Shown: positions 59,716 through 64,000 of the stretch, piece by piece
Layout of the letters: each line of letters opens with the position of its first letter
Numbering within the stretch: the first letter of the stretch is position 1
Program-made: the position numbers and the translations under genes
DNA from: Niveispirillum sp048066115
GTDB lineage: Bacteria > Pseudomonadota > Alphaproteobacteria > Azospirillales > Azospirillaceae
Direction of reading: 5' to 3'
Length of the DNA stretch: 64,000 nucleotides
Assembly: GCF_048066115.1 (NCBI RefSeq)
Contig: NZ_JBLTYX010000008.1
Span: forward strand, 199,771-263,770
The notes under the pieces: model-generated
Told to the model about the DNA's origin: nothing
The model's database searches: none
What the model saw: the letters and a program-made list of their open reading frames with translations, nothing else

Positions 59716-61304
59716 TGTCGAACCGGTTTTCCCGCCGCGCCGTCCTGGGCGCCGGCACCGCCGCCCTGGCCGCGTCCGCCCTTCCACGCCTGTCGCTGGC
59801 GGAAGAGAAGATGGCGGCCGACGCCCCGCGCTTCACTACGTCGGACACATCCTGGCAGACCGCGTATGACAAGGCGCTGGAGGTGCTGGCCGGCAATGTC
59901 CAGGTCATGCCCTATGTGACCAAGCCGGTGCTGATCGAAGGTTCTGTCTATAAGGGCATCTGGCAGGAATGTGGGCCCCACGAGGCCCTGGTCTATGCCA
60001 AGTTCCGCCCCGACGTGGCCCGCAACAGCCACCTGACCTTTTTTGAGCTGCAGCGCGCCGACGGCCAGTTGCCCGCCAACAACAAGGTGGTGGAAACCGG
60101 CTTCGGCCAGATCCAGATGGTGGTGCCCATCGCCGCGACCGCCTGGGAACTGGCCCGCGACACCGGCGATGGCGAGTTGCTGGAGGCTGCCTACCGCGCC
60201 GGTGGCGCCTGGGATGGCTGGCTGATGCGCTACCGCAACACGCGCGGTACCGGGCTGGTGGAAGGGTTCTGCACCTATGACACCGGCCATGACAACAGCC
60301 CGCGCTGGCTGGGCATGCCCAACCAGTGTCCCAACAAGGATGCGCGCCGCCATCACGATCTGCCGTCGCTGCCGCGTCTCTGCCCCGATCTGTCGGCCAC
60401 CACCCATGGTGCCCGCCGCGCTCTGGCCGACATGGCCAAGGCCCTGGGCCGCAATGGCGAGGCGGATAAGTGGACGGAGGAAGCCGACAAGATCCGCAAC
60501 CTGATCCTGTCCAAGCTCTATGTCGCCGAGGACGCTGCCTTCTATGATTTGGATGCGGAGAACAAGTTCATCCGCGTCCGATCCGACGTGATCAGCCGTG
60601 TCTGCGGCGAACATGTGGTGGACCAGGCCCTGTTCGACACGCTGTGGACCCGGCAGCTGCATAATCCCAAGGCGTTCTGGGGCAAGTATCCCTTGTCCTC
60701 CATCGCCATGGACGATCCCGCCTTCGTCCGCCCGATCCCGGCCAACAGCTGGGGCGGCGCATCCCAAGGCCTGACGGCGCTGCGCACCCCGCGCTGGATC
60801 GAACATTACGGCCACGCCGCCGAATTCACCGATATGATGGACCGCTGGTGCGAAGCCATCGCGAAGGATTTGACCTTCCGCCAGCAGATGGACCCAGATA
60901 CGGGTGAATTCACCCATGGCGAGGATCATCCCAACTACTCCCCCACCGCCCTGGTCATGGTGGATTACACCTGGCGCCTGATCGGTGTGGTGGAGGAAAA
61001 GGATGCCCTGTCCTGGAACATCCGCCCCGGCCACAAGGCGGCGCGTGGCGCCAAACTGTCCCTGCCGCTCTATGGCGGCGGGTCGGCCGCCGTCACCTAT
61101 GAAGGCAAGGGCGCCGGCCTGACCCTTTCCGGCAAGCCGCTTGCCCGTCTGGAAGGGGGGGCTGCCCGCCTGATCACCGCCAAGGACGGCACGCCGCAGG
61201 CCCTGCTGGGCATCGCACCGAACGCGCAGCGCGTGACGCTGCGCCTACCCGGTCGCCCGGCCCGTCAGTTCAACCTGAAACCCAACCAGCGTCTGGCGCT
61301 GTAA
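59712..61304 (+). CDS. MGH1-like (alpha/alpha)6-barrel glycosidase with Tat signal
   Basis: A 530-residue exported protein with twin-arginine signal SRRAVLGAGTAAL. The helical barrel resembles the MGH1/GH63-like domain: YDTGHDNSPRWLGMPNQCP, then IPANSWGGASQGLTALRTPRW, then HGEDHPNYSPTALVMVDY with candidate acidic catalytic residues. A small beta C-terminal domain follows (about 440-530). The substrate is not clear; an alpha-linked sugar in pectin side chains fits the locus. Its start overlaps the GH43 stop by 4 nt. Confidence 0.8.
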   Translation: MMSNRFSRRAVLGAGTAALAASALPRLSLAEEKMAADAPRFTTSDTSWQTAYDKALEVLAGNVQVMPYVTKPVLIEGSVYKGIWQECGPHEALVYAKFRPDVARNSHLTFFELQRADGQLPANNKVVETGFGQIQMVVPIAATAWELARDTGDGELLEAAYRAGGAWDGWLMRYRNTRGTGLVEGFCTYDTGHDNSPRWLGMPNQCPNKDARRHHDLPSLPRLCPDLSATTHGARRALADMAKALGRNGEADKWTEEADKIRNLILSKLYVAEDAAFYDLDAENKFIRVRSDVISRVCGEHVVDQALFDTLWTRQLHNPKAFWGKYPLSSIAMDDPAFVRPIPANSWGGASQGLTALRTPRWIEHYGHAAEFTDMMDRWCEAIAKDLTFRQQMDPDTGEFTHGEDHPNYSPTALVMVDYTWRLIGVVEEKDALSWNIRPGHKAARGAKLSLPLYGGGSAAVTYEGKGAGLTLSGKPLARLEGGAARLITAKDGTPQALLGIAPNAQRVTLRLPGRPARQFNLKPNQRLAL

Positions 61305-61331
61305 CAGGCAAAACCCCCTCGGGAGGAAAGC

Positions 61332-61934
61332 ATGCTGATCGGATATGCCCGCCCCGCCCATGGGGATGAAAAGGATGGTCGGCAGCAGGTTCGCCTGCTG
61401 CGCGAGGCCGGGTGCGAGCGCATCGTCAGCGAAGGTGCCTCTTCCGGCCGCTGGGACCGGCCGGAACTGCAAAGGCTGCTGGAGGAGCTGGCGCCCGGCG
61501 ATGTGCTGATGGTGGCGGAACTGGGCCGGCTGTCGCGGTCGCTGAAGGAGGTACTGCACCTGCTGGAGCGCATCGCCCAGGCCGGTGCCGGCTTTCGCAG
61601 TCTGGGGGAGGGGGTGGAGACCACCGGTCCCGCGGGCCATATGCTGATGCGGATGATCGGTTCCTTCGCGGCGTTCGAGCGGGTGATGCTGCTGGAACGC
61701 ACAGGTGCCGGGCTGGCCAATGCCCGTGCCGCGGGCCGGATCGGCGGCCGCCGGCGCAAGCTGGACGCCGCCCAGCGCCGCGAAATCGCTGAAAGTATCC
61801 TGTCCGGCACCAGCTCCGGCGCCGAAATGGCCCGCCTGCATGGCATCAGCCAGCCCACAGTCTCACGCATCGTCGCCGAATACCGAGTGTTCGGCCAGGG
61901 CAGTGCTGCGGTGGAGCATCGCGACGGCGCCTGA
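61332..61934 (+). CDS. Serine-recombinase homologue lacking the catalytic serine
   Basis: A 200-residue protein with the full Hin/resolvase layout: N-terminal catalytic domain, long E helix and C-terminal HTH (SSGAEMARLHGISQPTVSRI, near 157-176). Where active members read Y-x-R-V-S-T, this has GYARPAHGDE (4-13), so the nucleophilic serine is absent. The arginines of LGRLSRSLKEV and FERVMLLERT remain. It probably binds DNA but cannot cut, so it may act as a regulator. A strong GGGAGG precedes the ATG, 27 nt after the glycosidase, so it may be co-transcribed with the locus. Confidence 0.82.
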   Translation: MLIGYARPAHGDEKDGRQQVRLLREAGCERIVSEGASSGRWDRPELQRLLEELAPGDVLMVAELGRLSRSLKEVLHLLERIAQAGAGFRSLGEGVETTGPAGHMLMRMIGSFAAFERVMLLERTGAGLANARAAGRIGGRRRKLDAAQRREIAESILSGTSSGAEMARLHGISQPTVSRIVAEYRVFGQGSAAVEHRDGA

Positions 61935-62347
61935 TACCAGGGGCTTTCAAAACTCCTGGAGGCCGGCGACTGCCCGCCCGGCGCCCCGAGAACACAAAAA
62001 CAGGTTCGATCCGGTTTCCCGCCAAAGGTGAACACCGCCGGCGCGGATACCCGTGCCATGCCCTTGTTCCCTTTGGGGAATTCCCGCATCGCGATCCAAT
62101 CCCGTCTGGCATGGTAACCAACCGGTCTCCATTGGGTTTCTGCATGTCCTTTTCTTGATTATTCTTGTGATCACTAGATTCCGGTTGAGCCTTACCATGG
62201 CGTTAACCAATATTAATACAAAGAATCGATGAAATTTTATTCATCATGGATTCGTAATTTATAACCTTCCGATACAGTGATCCTTTCAGAAGATTCGCCT
62301 ATGCTCCAAACCTCTTGAGGACATGAACCACGTTTGGGGAGACGATC
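61935..62347. other. Non-coding gap with AT-rich promoter region of the chemoreceptor
   Basis: No credible gene. The first 170 bp is GC-rich; the part from 62150 is strongly AT-rich and likely holds the promoter of the chemoreceptor gene, although no consensus -35/-10 pair could be fixed. No flip site or inverted repeat of the Hin/hix type flanks the recombinase homologue. Confidence 0.5.
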
Positions 62348-63829
62348 ATGTTGTTCGGCAATAATCATGAAGGTGACGCCGTTCTTGCCGCCATCGGTAA
62401 AGCACAGGCCATCATCGAATTCAGCCCGGACGGCGTAATTCTCGGCGCCAATGACAATTTCTTGGCTGTCATGGGCTACGGCCTCTCCGAAATCCGTGGT
62501 AAGCATCACAGCATGTTCGTGGATGACGCGACCCGCACCAGTGCGGCCTATGCCGAATTCTGGCGCTCGCTGCGGGGCGGCAAGGCCGGCAAGGTGGAAA
62601 TGATCCGCCGTTTTGCCAAGGGCGGCCGGGAGGTCTGGATCCAGGGCTCCTACAATCCTGTCCTGGACCGCCGCGGCAATGTCGTGAAGGTGGTGAAGAT
62701 CGCCTCCGACGTCACGGCCGAACATCAGCGCTCGATGGACCAGCAGGGCCAGTTGGCGGCGCTGAACCGCGCCCAGGCCGTGATCTCCTTCGCCATGGAC
62801 GGCACCATCCTGGATGCCAACGAGAATTTCCTGAAGGCCATGGGCTATCGGCTGGATCAGATCCAGGGCCGGCACCACAGCATGTTCATGGATCCGGCCG
62901 AAGCCGCCAGCCCCGCCTATGCCGCCTTCTGGGACAGCCTGCGCGCCGGCCGCTTCAGCCAGGCCGAATATCGCCGCCAAGCCGCCGGTGGCCGCACCGT
63001 CTATATCCAGGCGACCTACAATCCCGTGCTGGATTGCGAAGGCCGCCCCGTCAAGGTGGTGAAGTTCGCCACCGACGTAACCCAGGCCGTGCTGGCCCGC
63101 CGCCGCAACGAGGAGACGCTGGAAGCCGTCCAGAAATATCTGGGCGACATCGTCTCCGCCGTCGAACAATCCAACGACCAGGCCGTCAACGCGTCTGCCG
63201 CCTCGCAGCAGACCTCGGCCAGCGTCGCGGCCATTGCCAGCGGTTCCGAACAGCTCGATGCCTCGATCCAGGAGATCGCCCGCTCGATGAGCTATTCCAA
63301 GACCGCCACCGAACAGGCTTTCAACGAGGCCACCGTGGTGGACGAGGCGACGCAGCGCCTGCTGTCGGGCACCCAGGCCATGGACGACATCGTCAAGGTG
63401 ATCGGGGAAATTGCCGGCCAGATCAACATGCTGGCGCTGAACGCCACGATCGAAAGCGCGCGTGCCGGTGAGGCCGGCCGTGGCTTCGCCGTGGTTGCGG
63501 GCGAGGTGAAGTCGCTGGCCCGTCAGGCGGCCGACGCCACCCAGCGCATCTCCCGGGAAATTGTCGGGCTCCAGTCGGTGGCCGGCGACGTGGCGGAGAA
63601 GCTGGATGCGATCCGTGGCGCCATCGATGCCGTCCGCTCCTATGTCATCGGCACCTGCTCCGCCGTAGAGGAACAGAGTGCGGTGGCCAGGCTGATGAAT
63701 TCCAGCATGCGCGGCGCTTCCGGTGCCGTCGCCCAGATCAATCACAATATGGGTGAGATCGCCCAATCCACCCGCGCCGCCAACCAGCGCATCGGCAATG
63801 TCCGCGACGCCCTGCGCCTGATCGCCTGA
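62348..63829 (+). CDS. Soluble double-PAS methyl-accepting chemotaxis protein
   Basis: A 493-residue cytoplasmic chemoreceptor without membrane helices or HAMP. Two PAS domains (about 12-130 and 138-255) share FSPDGVILGANDNFLAVMGY and FAMDGTILDANENFLKAMGY and are followed by the signalling coil. The hairpin tip reads AGEAGRGFAVVAGEVKSLAR near 376-395, the CheA/CheW contact region. Redox or energy sensing through a PAS cofactor, as in Aer-type receptors, is plausible; no cofactor ligand is certain. It has its own promoter region and terminator. Confidence 0.92.
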   Translation: MLFGNNHEGDAVLAAIGKAQAIIEFSPDGVILGANDNFLAVMGYGLSEIRGKHHSMFVDDATRTSAAYAEFWRSLRGGKAGKVEMIRRFAKGGREVWIQGSYNPVLDRRGNVVKVVKIASDVTAEHQRSMDQQGQLAALNRAQAVISFAMDGTILDANENFLKAMGYRLDQIQGRHHSMFMDPAEAASPAYAAFWDSLRAGRFSQAEYRRQAAGGRTVYIQATYNPVLDCEGRPVKVVKFATDVTQAVLARRRNEETLEAVQKYLGDIVSAVEQSNDQAVNASAASQQTSASVAAIASGSEQLDASIQEIARSMSYSKTATEQAFNEATVVDEATQRLLSGTQAMDDIVKVIGEIAGQINMLALNATIESARAGEAGRGFAVVAGEVKSLARQAADATQRISREIVGLQSVAGDVAEKLDAIRGAIDAVRSYVIGTCSAVEEQSAVARLMNSSMRGASGAVAQINHNMGEIAQSTRAANQRIGNVRDALRLIA

Positions 63830-63849
63830 TCGGGACATAAGCCTGAAAG

Positions 63850-63895
63850 AACACCAAGGGCCCTGGTTCGCATCCGAACCTGGGCCCTTGGTGTT
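63850..63895 (+). terminator. Strong terminator after the chemoreceptor
   Basis: A 21-bp stem with one mismatch (63850-63870 with 63875-63895), loop CATC, followed by TTTTT to 63898. It may also serve the gene fragment on the minus strand. Confidence 0.92.
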
Positions 63896-63909
63896 TTTAC
63901 CCAAACCGC

Positions 63910-64000
63910 TCAGGAAATTTGATCGTAATGGGCATGGACGAGCATATTGGTCCTGACCACTGTGCCGCGATCCTCGCCCCGAAGACAAGAGCGCTGACAG
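63910..64000 (-). CDS. Possible C-terminal end of a gene, cut by the window
   Basis: An open minus-strand frame of 30 codons ends in TGA at 63912-63910, just before the bidirectional hairpin. The peptide reads LRGEDRGTVVRTNMLVHAHY before the end, which is not low-complexity and could be the tail of a real protein. No family can be named from so few residues. Confidence 0.3.
   Translation of the reverse strand, partial: CQRSCLRGEDRGTVVRTNMLVHAHYDQIS

Noticed and set aside
61332..61934. Invertible DNA switch next to the recombinase homologue
   Set aside because: No pair of inverted crossover-like sites was found on either side, and the protein lacks the catalytic serine.
62237..63988. Minus-strand open frame of 583 codons
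   Set aside because: Antisense to the chemoreceptor gene and crosses its terminator; no domain seen.

Overview
The window looks like chromosomal DNA of a free-living or plant-associated alphaproteobacterium of the Azospirillum/Niveispirillum/Nitrospirillum type (Rhodospirillales). The evidence is high GC, GC-ending codons, GGAG-type ribosome binding sites, three large TonB-dependent receptors, a xanthan/succinoglycan-like exopolysaccharide (EPS) cluster and plant-polysaccharide degradation genes. Genus placement is an inference. I see no rRNA, tRNA, CRISPR array or insertion sequence. The only recombination-type gene is a serine-recombinase homologue without the expected serine.

Region 1 (1-11.2 kb) is a catabolic island for a small organic acid. 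It holds an MmgE/PrpD dehydratase (cut by the window edge), a TonB receptor, a CitMHS carrier, an AbrB-type membrane protein, a class II aldolase, a Crp/Fnr regulator, an AtuA-family protein with a DUF4387 partner, a MipA/OmpV porin and a GntR/FCD regulator. A TTG-N4-CAA motif recurs in the promoters of the receptor, of atuA and of the GntR gene, suggesting one regulon.

Region 2 (11.3-32.1 kb) is the EPS region: galE, a Wzy-like polymerase, a phosphoribosyltransferase-like protein, a HAD protein, a pyruvyl transferase, an acyltransferase-glycosyltransferase fusion, a flippase, two small exported proteins, a double beta-helix protein, a glycosyltransferase, two degenerate tyrosine-kinase-like ATPases, a Wzz/GumC-like chain-length protein, a Wza/GumB-like export lipoprotein and a priming sugar transferase. 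It ends with an overlapping lipoprotein-response regulator-histidine kinase operon. Three promoters here carry a 7-4-7 direct repeat (TGTGACC type).

Region 3 (32.3-46.2 kb) holds two GH130-family proteins, a GT4 protein with a C-terminal helical-barrel domain, a DUF892 ferritin-like stress protein, a small membrane protein, an S9 peptidase lipoprotein, a luciferase-like monooxygenase, a divergent HxlR/NmrA-type reductase pair and a 1014-residue periplasmic-propeller GGDEF protein.

Region 4 (46.2-50.8 kb) is a probable iron-siderophore uptake operon: DUF3649, PepSY reductase, DUF3325, TonB receptor.

Region 5 (51-61.9 kb) is a pectin/rhamnose utilisation locus: a 1022-residue TonB receptor, GH28, SDR dehydrogenase, RhaT, GH43, an MGH1-like glycosidase and the odd recombinase homologue. 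It is followed by a soluble double-PAS chemoreceptor and the tail of a possible gene on the minus strand. Palindrome-bounded elements of about 110-120 bp occur three times between genes.
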